A stretch of DNA of 64,000 bases. Source: Hippophae tibetana (taxonomy: Eukaryota; Streptophyta; Magnoliopsida; Rosales; Elaeagnaceae). The notes beneath the pieces are model-generated. The model was not told the origin of the DNA. It ran no database searches and saw only the letters and a program-made list of their open reading frames with translations. The stretch lies in assembly GCA_037013495.1 (NCBI GenBank), contig CM072804.1, forward strand, positions 32,900,501 to 32,964,500, read 5' to 3'. Positions 22,390 to 32,667 of the stretch are shown piece by piece (position 1 is the stretch's first letter; each line of letters starts with the position of its first letter). The position numbers and the translations under genes are program-made.

Positions 22390-22834
22390 TGTTGGAGATT
22401 ACTATAAAGCTCCTTAATTTAAGGAGCAAATAAAAGAGAAAAACATGGAGCAATTCATGGAGCAAAACAAGGAGCTTAATTCAAGGAGCAATTGAAGGAA
22501 CCATTAATTTAAGGAGTAATTCAATGAGTGAATTTTTCAATAAATAGATGTGTAATTGTAATGAATTAAAAAATCAAGTGTTCATTCCAATTAAGAGAAA
22601 AGATTTTGTGAGAGAAAATTGAGAGTAATTTGCTTGGGTGTAATTGGGTTATGGGTTGTGAGTTGTGAGTATTGTAAACACCTTGTGTAATTTCTCCCTT
22701 TTTAGTAAAAAGATTTGCAGTAGGTTCGGAGACGTAAGCAAGATTGGCCGACTCCGTTATCGAATTTGTGTGTTATTGTCTATTTTTCTTTCTCATAAAT
22801 CTAGCTTATCGAGAATTTGCATAATTTCTCAACA
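22390..22834 (+). repeat. 3' LTR of the RT-less copia
   Basis: 445 bp, matching 19127-19593; about 20 bases of the GGAGCA-word region are missing relative to the 5' copy. It is followed by the TATCT duplication at 22835-22839. Confidence 0.92.
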
Positions 22835-22839
22835 TATCT

Positions 22840-23254
22840 ATCATAAAAGTTTATTGTCTTAGCTATCTACTTCGTGCTTATGATGATTTTCAGGATTTCT
22901 CTTATTAAATTTGGCTATCTCAAAAGCTACATATGCATATGCATGCTAAAAATACTATTGAATATATACTAACTTTATTGTTTGCATGCATGATCTCTAC
23001 TTGCAGTTTTAAATCCACTACCTAAAGCATTATATCTTATACCTATACTTCTCCTCGATCGAAAACAACTAATTTTGTTTCTTAAAATTCCTCAAAAAAT
23101 AAGTTGTAATAATTTGAAAATTGATTATGTTTCTCTCTGGTTGTACATAGATCCAATGATGAATACTTCAAAAAGACATATAGATGATAACCAGGCAGCT
23201 AGCTCAAACTATTATGCTTTAATCTCACAAACCTAATATATCTCTAATGAAGAC
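22840..23254. other. Unidentified sequence, possibly the 5' part of a LINE
   Basis: No domain is recognised. It lies directly upstream of LINE ORF1-like sequence, so it may be LINE leader; this is inference only. Confidence 0.35.
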
Positions 23255-23522
23255 TTCAAGATGTCAATGCTCCTACCACTTCGGAAGATGCATTACAAGC
23301 CACTTCTCTTACTATTTTAACTAGTGTCTTAGCTAATAGAGAACTTAGCAATTCCATAGTTCTGTCCACTCTTTAGGTAGCTGCTTATCTAGTATTTGGT
23401 GTTGAAGTCACCTATGTGGATAGAGCAAACAATATTTTTAAACTAAAATTTCAGCATGAAGTTGATAGTAAACAAATCTTGAGGCATAGAAAGTGGCTTA
23501 AAATCTTATGGAGTAATAAGGG
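23255..23522 (+). pseudogene. LINE ORF1 N-terminal fragment (DUF4283-like)
   Basis: Translation gives SVLANRELSNSIVLSTL, a stop, then VEVTYVDRANNIFKLKFQHE, then VDSKQILRHRKWL. The pattern (..STL..., then ..N.F.F.F..E.D...L...W) is that of the DUF4283 region in ORF1 proteins of plant L1 elements. It stops at about 23522, where copia LTR sequence begins, and the next residues expected (GHLIVIKQWPP) are found at about 27935 on the far side of that copia. Confidence 0.6.
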
Positions 23523-24082
23523 GTAATTGTGTCATTTCATTGCTTCATTAATAAACCCATTTAGGGTTTATTAAGAGGGTATTCAGCAAAGAGAAAATTA
23601 AGAGCAGCAGCTAGAGAAATCTGTAGAAAAAGAAGCAAGTATTCATCAAGTGCTCCGATGGAAGGTCTTTTTTAGTCTGATTGAGATGAAATTTTGTAGG
23701 TAAGTTCACGACTCAAGACTATTTAATATGTACAGTGGGATTTGGATTAGACTCGCCGATTTGGGAAAATCTGGGCCGTGAACAGTGACTACAAAATCAG
23801 GTTAGATTTCTCCATTTTTCTTGAAATAATTGTTAGTTTCCAAGAAGTTGTATTCTTGATGATGTTGTTGATTTTTTGCCTCTAGATTTATCTAGAGAAA
23901 ACTTTTGTTCAATTATTTCTTGATAGTGGAAGTTTGGGAGAGGAGTGTCGTGATTATTTCCTTCCTACACCAAGAAGTTTTTTTCACGTAAATTATTTGT
24001 GTTGATTTTGTGCATATTTTTTTCATTTTTAGCTCTATTTAGAGCTTGATTAAGTTGTATTGAAATTGTGATTCTCTTAATA
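23523..24082 (+). repeat. 5' LTR of the second copia, left end lost
   Basis: It matches 27283-27919 from 'taattgtgtcatttcattgc' to '..ctcttaata', but its first ~76 bases (TGTTGGGTTTCTCTC...) are absent. It also lacks a ~60-bp segment found in the 3' LTR at about 27815-27875. Confidence 0.85.
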
Positions 24083-24085
24083 AAG

Positions 24086-24097
24086 TGGTATCAGAGT
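24086..24097 (+). other. Primer-binding site of the second copia
   Basis: TGGTATCAGAGT, one base short of a perfect tRNA-iMet complement, three bases after the LTR. Confidence 0.88.
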
Positions 24098-24132
24098 TGT
24101 GGTTATTATTTTTGAATTTATTGTGTTGAATA

Positions 24133-24930
24133 ATGGAAACATATTTGAGTATAACGATTACTTTGAATGGTTCTAATTATCAAACTTGGAAAGTAAAAAT
24201 GGAAGATCTCTTTTATGTCAAACAATTTCATTTATCGGTGTTTGTCTCTGAGAAGCCAGAAACGTTGTGTGAAGAAGAATGGACTTTGTTACATCGGTAA
24301 GTCTGTGGGTATATAAGGCAGTGGGTAAATGATAATGTTTTGAATCATATTAGTGGAGAAATACATGCATGGTCACTATGGAATAAACTTGAAGAGTTGT
24401 ATGCTCGAAAAACAGGAAATAATAAAATGTTTCTTATAAAGCAGTTGATGGCTTTAAGGTACCAAGATGGAACTCCGTTGATAGATCACTTGAATACATT
24501 CCATGGAATAATCAATCAGTTAGCTAGAATGGGTATCAAGTTTGATGATGAAATTTAAGGGTTGTGTTTATTGCGTATGTTGTCAGACTCTTGGGAAACA
24601 TTTAGAATGTCATTAAGTAACTCATCTCTAAATGGTGTAATCAATATGGATATGGCTAAGAGTAGTGTTTTGAATGAAGAAATGAGAAGAAAATTACATA
24701 GGTCTTCTCAACAGTCAGAGATTTTGGTTACAGAAAGAAGAAGGATAAGTAAAAGCAGAGGTTTCAAGAGCAAAGAAAAAGGAAGAAGCAAGTCCAATAG
24801 GTTTTCTAATGTTGAGTGTCATCAATGTGGCATGAAAGGGCACATCAAGAAATATTGTCGACAATTGAAGTGGGATAACAAGAAGAAAGACAAAGAACAA
24901 GTGGGTGATGTTGGAAAGGAAAATTACTGA
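24133..24930 (+). pseudogene. Copia gag with zinc knuckle
   Basis: ATG at 24133 opens METYLSITITLNGSNYQTWK. In-frame stops fall at 24298-24300, 24556-24558 and 24928-24930, but the frame is otherwise continuous for 266 codons. WVNDNVLNHISGEIHAWSLW and LRYQDGTPLIDHLNTFHGII are capsid motifs of Tork-like copia. The knuckle CHQCGMKGHIKKYC (about 24817-24858) has all four metal ligands. With protease in the same frame, only nonsense changes separate it from a continuous gag-pro. Confidence 0.9.
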
Positions 24931-25344
24931 GTTGCCACCGCTAGTTCAGAAGACTTTCTCGTTGTTTATAATGAAGATGTTGTTAATGTTGCATGTCACG
25001 AGATCAGTTGGGTTATTGATAGTGGAGCCTCCATTCATGCTACATCTCGAGAAAACTTCTTTACATCCTATACAATATGTGACTTTGGGACATTGAAATT
25101 GGGTAATGATGGCTTGGTTAAAGTCATTGGTATTGGAGATGTGTGTTTGGAGATGAATAGTGGCACGAGGCTACTTCTTAGAGGGGTAAAACATATTCCT
25201 AAAATTCGTTTGAACTTAATCTCTGCAGGTAAACTTAATGATGAAGGATATTGCAATACCTTTAGTAATGGTCAATGGAAACTTACTAAAGGTCCTATGG
25301 TTGTTGTTGTGGGAATAAGCATTCTAGTTTGGCTAAGAGAATGA
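24931..25344 (+). pseudogene. Copia aspartic protease, then deletion junction
   Basis: Same frame as gag. WVIDSGASIHAT (about 25012-25047) has an intact D-S-G-A site, unlike the neighbouring copia. LLLRGVKHIPKIRLNLISAG and NGQWKLTKGPMVV follow. After 'MVVVVG' the sequence jumps to the end of the integrase core (KRMNKTLVERVRC), so the pre-integrase zinc motif and the first two acidic residues of integrase are deleted. Confidence 0.85.
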
Positions 25345-25735
25345 ACAAGACATTGGTTGAAAGAGTAAGATGTCTTCTTTTGTAGGCTCAGTTGCCAAGA
25401 TCTTTCTAGGGTGAGGCTTTGAATACAGTTGTACATGTTCTTAATCTTACATCATATGTTCCTATTCAGTTTGATGTATCAAATAGAGTTTGGACTGATA
25501 AAGATGTTTCTTATGATCATCTTTGTGTTTTTGGCTGCAAGGAATTTGTGCATTTACCAAAAGATGAGAGATCTAAGCTCGATGTGAACACATGACAGTG
25601 TATCTTTGTTGGTTATGGTTTGGATGAATTTGGCTACAGATTTTATGATCCAGTTGAGAAGAAACTGGTAAGGATTCATGATGTTGTGTTTATAGAAGAT
25701 CAAACTATACAAGATGTTGAGAAGATAGAAAAATG
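25331..25735 (+). pseudogene. Copia integrase C-terminal remnant
   Basis: Reads AKRMNKTLVERVRCLLL, stop, AQLPRSF, stop, GEALNTVVHVLNLTS, then DVSYDHLCVFGCKEFVHLP, then IFVGYGLDEFGYRFYD. This is the tail of copia integrase after the catalytic glutamate. In a different frame from protease; several stops. Confidence 0.82.
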
Positions 25736-25982
25736 AATCTCAGTATAGCAATGATTTGATTGACCTAGATTTGTTTCCTTTATCAATACAGATGGAAAAA
25801 AATGTTCAAGATAACCAACAGGGTTTAGATGATGCAGATATGTAAGCTGAAACAGATCACTAGACTACTGATCAGTTGCCAGAACTAGAAATTCCACCCA
25901 AGAATTCTACTAGAGACCAACGTCCTTTCACATGGTATGATACAGATGAGCATGTGTTATTGATAGATGAGGGAGAACCTTA

Positions 25983-27188
25983 ATGTTATGCAGAAGAGAT
26001 GGAAGATGGAATAGAGCACACTGGGTTGGTGCTACGAAAGATGAGATGCAGTCACTGTATGACAATCACACGTTTGAGCTGGTAAAGTTGCTTAAGGGTA
26101 AGAGAGCTAGAAGATTAGATACAGTTATGGTGGAGCATGGTTACAAGAAGACTACTTTTGATCATTGTGTTTTTGTGCAACAATTCTCTGATGATGATTT
26201 TATCATTTTATTGCTCTACATTGATGACATGTTGATTGTTGGCAGAAATTCTTCAAGGATTGATAATTTGAAGAAGCAGTTGAGCAAGTCCTTTTCCATG
26301 AAGGACTTGGAGCCAGCAAAACAAATTCTTGGTATTCAAATTTTTCGAGACAAGAAAAGAAAGAAGTTGTACATGTCACAGGAACGGTACATCAACAAGG
26401 TACTTGAAAGGTTTCATATGGATAAAGCTAAAGTGGTTTCTTCTCCTTTATCTAACCACTTTAAGTTGAGATCAAGTCAAGGTCCTTCAACAGATAAAGA
26501 GAAGGAAGATATGGAAAAGGTTCCATATGCCTCAACAGTAGGAAGCTTAATGTATGCAATGGTATATATAAGGTAATACATAGCTTATGCAGTTGGAGTT
26601 GTTAGTCGTTTTCTTTTGAATCCAAGAAAAGAGCATTGGGATGCAATAAAGTGGATTATGAGATATCTTCGAGGTACTTCCAAGTTAACACTTAGCTTCG
26701 AAAGTGAAAACCCAATGTTAGTTGGATACACTGATTCAAATTTGGCAAGAGATGAATATTCTCGTAAGTCTACTTCAGGTTATCTAATTATTTTCTCTGG
26801 TGGAGAAGTTTCTTAACAGTCAAGATTGCAAAAGTGTGTTTCACTTTCTACAACAGAGGCGGAGTTTATTGCAACAATGGAAGCTTGAAATAAGTTTTTG
26901 TGGATGAATTAGTTCTTGAGATAACTTGGTTTCAAGCAACAAAAATATGTGTTTTTCTGCAATAATCATAGTTCTATTCACCTAGCAAAGAACTCGGCAT
27001 TTCACTTAAGATCAAAACATATTGATGTGAGGTATCATTGGATAAGGGATACTCTTAACAATAAGTTACTTGAACTTAAGAAAATCCATACTGATGAGAA
27101 TGGATCTAACATGTTGAAAAAAGCAGTGTCAAGAGAAAAAATTGAAGTTTGTTTTTTAATTTCCAGGATGGTGGATCCCTTCATCTAA
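25983..27188 (+). pseudogene. Copia reverse transcriptase (C-terminal part) and RNase H
   Basis: The first residues (HWVGATKDEMQSLYDNHTFE) are the start of RT, but after LLKGKRAR the text jumps to MVEHGYKKTTFDHCVFVQQF; the fingers and first catalytic aspartate are deleted. The palm motif LLLYIDDMLIVGRN is intact. RNase H follows in the same frame: YTDSNLARDEYSRKST, SLSTTEAEFIATMEA, SKHIDVRYHWIRDTL. Stops at 26574, 26814 and near 26887-26920 break the frame. Confidence 0.9.
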
Positions 27189-27194
27189 TCGAGA

Positions 27195-27206
27195 AAGTGG
27201 GAGATT
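27195..27206 (+). other. Polypurine tract of the second copia
   Basis: AAGTGGGAGATT precedes the 3' LTR; same form as in the neighbouring copia. Confidence 0.85.
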
Positions 27207-27919
27207 TGTTGGGTTTCTCTCTTATTTGGAAGAGCCCAAGCAAAGCTCATCTGGATTAAAATCCAATGCAGTAAGAAGAGGAAATTGTGTCATTTCATTG
27301 CTTCATTAATAAACTCATTTAGGGTTTTTTGAGAGGGTATTTAGCAAAGAGAAAATTAAGAGCAATAGCTAGAGAAATCTGCAGAAAAGCTTTCAGTTTT
27401 TCCTCTCCAGCAAGCCTTCATCAAGTGTTCCGATGGAAGGCCGTTTGTAATCCGATTGAGCTAATATTTTGTAGGAATGTTCAAGACTCAAGAATATTTA
27501 ATCTATACGGTGGGATTTGGATTTGAATCACCGATTTGGGAAAATCTGGGCCATGAACAGTGACTACGAAATTGAGTTAGATTTCTCCATTTTTTCTTGA
27601 AATAATTGTTAGTTTCCAAGAAGTTGTATTCTTGATGATGTTGTTGATTTTTTTTCTCTAGTTTTATCTAGAGAGAAATTTTGTATAATTATTTCTTGAT
27701 AGTGGAAGCTTTAGAGATGAGTGTTGTGGTTGTTTCCTTCCTACATCGGAAAGGTTTTTCCACGTAAATTGATTGTGTTGATTTTGTACATGTTTTTTTT
27801 TTCATTTTGAGCTCTCTTTATTTTTTCCCTAAAAGATTCACACAAAGAATGAGAATAGGTCTTCATTATGCTATTTAGAGCTTGATTAAGTTCGTATTTA
27901 AATTGTGATTCTCCTAATA
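27207..27919 (+). repeat. 3' LTR of the second copia
   Basis: 713 bp, starting TGTTGGG and ending CTAATA (a TA end where CA is usual). It has a private ~60-bp segment at about 27815-27875 that the 5' copy lacks. Confidence 0.85.
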
Positions 27920-27929
27920 TAGAATATGG

Positions 27930-28369
27930 CATACTGAAGGTCATTTAATAGTTATTAAACAATGGCCTCCAGTACTTATCCCTTTGGCTAAATTTTGGGT
28001 TCAAATTCATGAGCTTACACCAATTAACATGCTTAAAAAAATTCTATAACCTTAGGAAACACTCAAGGCAAAGTGAGTGAAGTAGATTTTTCTAGAAATG
28101 AGAATTTAATCTTAGAGAAATATTTAAGATTGAGAATAAAAATTGATGTTAATACAAATGTTATCCCCGACTATTTTTACATTAAAAATGACAATTCTCT
28201 CAATTGGATACAATTCAGATTTGAATTTATCCCTAACTTTTGCTTTAATTGTGGTTCTTTCCTGCTTAAGGAACTCATATGTGCTAAAAATCTGAAGGAA
28301 TTTATGTTTGGAGGTAACCTCAAATTTCTAGTTCTAGAAAATTGGGTTAAAGCTAGCCTTAGAAGAGTA
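27930..28369 (+). pseudogene. LINE ORF1 fragment (DUF4283 end and zinc-finger start)
   Basis: GHLIVIKQWPPVLIPLAKFW at about 27937, then VQIHELTP; later SEVDFSRNE, then RLRIKIDVNTNVIPDYF and FEFIPNFCFNCGS. This is the second half of DUF4283 and the start of the CCHC zinc finger (C-F-N-C) of plant LINE ORF1 proteins. It is in the orientation of, and continues, the fragment at 23255-23522. Frame shifts occur near 28045. It ends where CACTA-end sequence starts near 28370. Confidence 0.75.
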
Positions 28370-28910
28370 AATGAAATGACAAAATGAAGGAAATGAAGAA
28401 AAAATAATGTTTTGTAAATGAGAAAATGGGTATAAAAAATTTGAGTATTTTGGTCAAACAAATAGGGGATTTAGAAGATAAGAGTGGAAGAAAACCCATT
28501 AAATGGTGCTAGAATTGGTGGTCATAGGTGGTCGGAAAATGAGAAAGAGTGGAGGAGGAATGGAGGAGGTTTTGGGTTTTTGAGAGATAAAATGCGCTTG
28601 GAATAGTTTCTGTCTAGGGAAGAAGAAGAGAAAAGGAAATATCCATTTGCGCAGTGTCGGTTGACACATAGAACCGACGCTACACGTAGGACGTAACGTC
28701 GATTCTACGTGTCAATCGACGTTACACATCAACCAACGCTACACGTAGGACGTAACATTGGTTCTATGTGTTAACCGACGCTACAATCTATGTGTTTTTA
28801 ATTCATTTTAAGTCGGTTTTTCAGTAAACCGACTTTAAATATATTATAAGTCGATTTTCATCAAAAACTGACTTTAAATCTCAACTTAAATAACCACTTT
28901 TGTAGTAGTA
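28370..28910 (-). mobile_element. Terminal fragment of a CACTA transposon
   Basis: It matches the right end of the CACTA element at 48700-49972: shared text around 'aaggaaatgaagaaaaaa', 'gtataaaaaatttgagtatt' and 'ggaaaatgagaaagagtgga'. Read from its outer end on the minus strand it begins TACTACTACAAAAG, the CACTA-type terminus. Between 28645 and 28800 it has alternating copies of a CGACGCTACACGTAGGACG-type motif and its reverse complement, like subterminal transposase-binding arrays. The other end of this copy is absent. Strand follows the coding strand of the related element. Confidence 0.8.
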
Positions 28911-29136
28911 GTTTTTTTTCTTTTAGGTCATTAATGTGACCTAGGTTGTTTTCACCTAAAAATATGTTATTTACACGTGATTGTATGCCTGGCCATCGGC
29001 AAAAAAATAAATTTGTTGTAATTCTACTGTTTACATATTTACTCCCTCTAGCTAATTAGATCAATAACTAAATAGAACTTTTATTTAGTATTAGAGTCAA
29101 TCACTAGATACACTTAGTGTGCCTAGAACCTTGTTA

Positions 29137-31070
29137 TGGATCATTTAAGAGAGTGTTCTTCTATAACTCATGCTTATTACTTTGATGGGTCTAATTACCC
29201 ATATGGAAAGGCATAGATGAGAGCCTTTCTACGGTCTATAGATGAATGTGTCTAGAAATCTATGCTTTATGGTTGGAATCAAAAGGGTATCAATGTTATT
29301 TTTAGTGTTGTGTCTGATAATGAGTTTTGTCGTATTTATAATGTTGACATTGTTAAGCATGTTTGGGAAATTTTAGAGGTTGACCATGAGGACACCGCAC
29401 AAGTTACATAATCTAACGTTTGCATGTTTGGTAGTCAATTTAAAAATCTTAGGATGAAAGAAGATGAAACTTTTTCTAAATTTTATATTAGATTATGTGA
29501 TATTACTAACACTTTTTTCAATCTTGGAGATAAAATTGATGATTTTAGGATAGTTAAAAAGATTCTTTACTTTCATGCCAAGGTCACTACCATTAACAAA
29601 AGAAAGAATGTGTACACCATCAAAATAGAGAAACTCGTTGGATTACTTTAAACCTTTGAGATAAGCTTTCAAAAACCTCCAAAGAATAAAGTTATCGCTT
29701 TAAAAACTATTATGATTGAAGACCATGACAATGATGATAAATAAATGATACTTTTAACCAAAATATTGAACAAAATCCTCAACAAAAGAATCCTCGAAAA
29801 AAAGGACAATCAGTTGTCAAAAAGATCAAAATATGAGAGAACTCCAAAATGTTAGTTCTGATAGTGAGAAATCTTAACCCACTAGACCTCAATGTTTTGA
29901 ATATAATGGAACTGGTCATATTGCGGTTTACTAGGCAAACAAGAAAAACAAAACTAAAATAGGTTTTCAATGCAGCACTTATTGACTCTAAAAAGGGAAA
30001 AATAATTCAGTTGAATAAAAAAACGACAGCTATTATTTGTCATTTATTGCAAATGTTGGTGAACACTTCACTAAGTTTGATACTAATCTGGATGATGAGG
30101 AAGTGATGATGAATTTCTACTCAATAAGAGACAAAGGGATAAGTTACTTATAAAATTAACTAAATTAAATGATAAACTTAAATCCTTTGAAATAAGTTCC
30201 CCATTCATAGAAAAAAAATTGAACTATTTGAATCTATTAATGTTTTGTATTCAAGTCATGTAGATCTTAAACAGGAAAATAAGAATCTAATCCATAAACT
30301 TGAAAAATAAAAATAAGTTGTGAAGAGGTTAACCATTGGAGTTGAATGGATAAAAAAATTATATTATAGAAAACCTATTAGAGACAAGACATGACTAGGC
30401 TATATAGATGAGGATTCTACACCATCATCTTCAAAACCAATTAAGTTTGTGAAACCCCCCAACCCTTCTTCTTCATAGGCTACACATAACTTTAACTTGA
30501 AAAACTATATTTGTAAGACCTTCTAATCCTAATCCTAATGTTACTCATTATACACAAAGAAAAGATGCACCTATGATTGAAAAATCTATTAAGTTTGTGC
30601 CTATATGTCATTATCGTGGTAGAAAAGGTTGTATTAGGCCCAATTGTAGATTTTTATGAGTGCTCCTACATTTAATAATATTTTTCATGCTTTATATAGT
30701 AGGACTCATAACCATCATTCATCTATGCATGTTGCATCATATTCTATGATAAATGAAAATTATAATAACATGTTCAAAAAATTTACTATAAAGCATGAAT
30801 TTATTTGTTCAAAGAAGCATGTAAAATTGAACATTTGAAATTCCATGACTAATTACAATCATCATATCATACACAATACATCTTCATTTAAGATGAATGA
30901 AAAACCTAAAGGTAAGTCCAAAAATATGCCAATGACAACTAAGGTAGTTGATTTTGAACCTAAAGATAACCAAAATTCAAGAAAATTTGGGCTAAGAAAG
31001 ATTGTCTTTTTCGTTCACATGGCCATCATTTATTGTTCACCTAGATACTTTTATTTGAGTACTTAATTGG
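29137..31070 (+). pseudogene. SIRE-like copia gag, decayed
   Basis: Starts MDHLRECSSITHAYYFDGSN then YPYGKA (compare the YW..M core of DUF4219 gag). Further motifs: DIVKHVWEILEVDHED, MKEDETFSKFYIRLCDITN, NKRKNVYTIKIEKLVGLL. A first zinc knuckle reads CFEYNGTGH (second cysteine lost) near 29890; a second reads CHYRGRKGCIRPNC near 30605, also missing ligands. The end, SRKFGLRKI, may match the usual WVRKD region of these gags. Stops are frequent between 29650 and 30640. Confidence 0.75.
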
Positions 31071-32667
31071 CCCTAGGTGAGCATCTTGAGTTTATTTGCT
31101 TGTTTTTTTATGTTTCTTTAGTTTTTAAAGAAAATATTAAAAAAATTAAAAATTAAAAAGAGGAAAGTAGACATGGTTTAACATTGACATGATCATTACA
31201 TACTTCATTCATATTTATTTTGATTGGATATACATTATACAAATGGATATTTTGACTTATGAATTTACATATTTTTCACATCTAATAATCAATGTTGACA
31301 CAAACCTACTTACACATTCACTAGGCATATATGTATGTCATGCTTGAAGTTTATGATTTATTTTATTAGATTCTAGGGAATGGGCTAACCTTGACTGCAA
31401 AGTTGTTTTTATGATCTATCTTTCACTTTCTAAAATACTACTATAAAGACATCTAGTTTTGAGAGAGCTAACTACTGTCATGTATGAAGCTACCACAATA
31501 AGTGGAGAGGGTTACCTTACTACTATTGCAAAAATCATTATACTAGATTTTTGACTCATGCATATTTCCTCAAAAAAATAATAGTATTAAAGGAAAATAG
31601 AAAAACTTTTACATACATAAAAAGAAAAACCACAAATGATTATACAAAAAAAAAATGAATAATCAATCCCTCATACAAAAAAAATTAATTAATACACGAG
31701 AGGTATACAATATATATATATAGATTAATTTTTTCTCTAGTAAGTAAATTTTATTTTGTACAAGTATGAATTCAATTATATTTTTTTATGAATTCAATAA
31801 CTCTCCTTCCTTTAAATCCTTCATAATTAATCATAAATGGACTAAGATATATTGTTTCAGTTTCGATATTTATCTCACTTTTGGACTGTCAATATGTCAC
31901 TATATGTGTTAGTATGTTTGTGTGATTTGTCTACATATATTTATGTTGTCAATAGATAGTCTCATTTCAAAAAAATTTAATTTCATAATTTATATATATT
32001 ATTGTAATCATGTTAAGCTAAGTCTACTACCCTCAGTTTAAAAAAATTATGTATATATCATTTTTTATAAATTTTTGGTTTATTCTAATTTATTTAGAAG
32101 AGTCGTAGAACTTAAAAAGAGTTTATTTATTTTTGAAAAATATTTTTTTAGCTCTATATTTTGATTATTCTGAACTTTTCAGAATGTGTACTCCTTTTTT
32201 TCTTTTATTAAATACATTGCTTGCTTGCCTAACCTATTTTCATTATTTTATGATTATATTATTTATTTGTATGACAAAAAAAATGAGAGTTATTAAGTGT
32301 TAATTTAAAATATATAAAGAGGGAGAGTTGATTAAAGAGAAGAGTTATTGATTAAAAAATTTCTTTGAAAAGGATTACACATGGGGGAGAACACATAGGT
32401 GTTCTATTTGTTATTTGTTACACTTATGAACATTCTTTGCTTTTCCTTTTATTATATACACTGAATTAATGAACAATGAGTCCTTTAGGACAAGTTATTT
32501 GACTTTTTATGTTTTTGTTTTTTAGTGTACACATGAGTTTTCAAGATTCAATCAAGGATGGTTTCAATGGAACAGAAGATAAGACCACTATGTAAAAATT
32601 TATTTTCTTATAAGCGTTATGAAATAAGAGAGAGGTTTTGTCACATGAATATGCCAGAGGGAAAGAT
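31071..32667 (+). other. Noncoding interior of the SIRE-like element
   Basis: AT-rich, with no recognisable pol motif. A purine-rich AGAGGGAAAGA near 32656-32666 may be the polypurine tract in front of the 3' LTR. Confidence 0.4.

Larger units (their letters stand above)
19127..22834 (+). mobile_element. Internally deleted Ty1/copia element lacking RT and RNase H
   Basis: 3.7 kb, flanked by LTRs of 467 and 445 bp (TGTTG..CAACA) and by the duplication TATCT. The internal order is gag, zinc knuckle, protease, integrase. The chain then reaches the linker ahead of reverse transcriptase (ends YMLLTDEGEPECYDEACKT, stop, DASKWELSMK) and jumps within a few dozen bases to the polypurine tract. The whole reverse transcriptase-RNase H region, normally over 1.5 kb, is missing near 22281. 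It can have moved, if at all, only with proteins from a relative, or the deletion came after insertion. Confidence 0.93.
23523..27919 (+). mobile_element. Second Ty1/copia element, with two internal deletions
   Basis: 4.4 kb inserted in a LINE ORF1. The 3' LTR is complete (27207-27919). The 5' LTR (23523-24082) lacks the first ~76 bases of its partner. The primer site is intact. Internally gag and protease share one frame; the integrase catalytic core is missing, with protease joining directly to the integrase tail near 25331; and the first half of reverse transcriptase is missing, joined near 26110. RT palm, RNase H and polypurine tract follow. No 5-bp duplication can be scored because the left LTR edge is lost. 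Confidence 0.88.
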
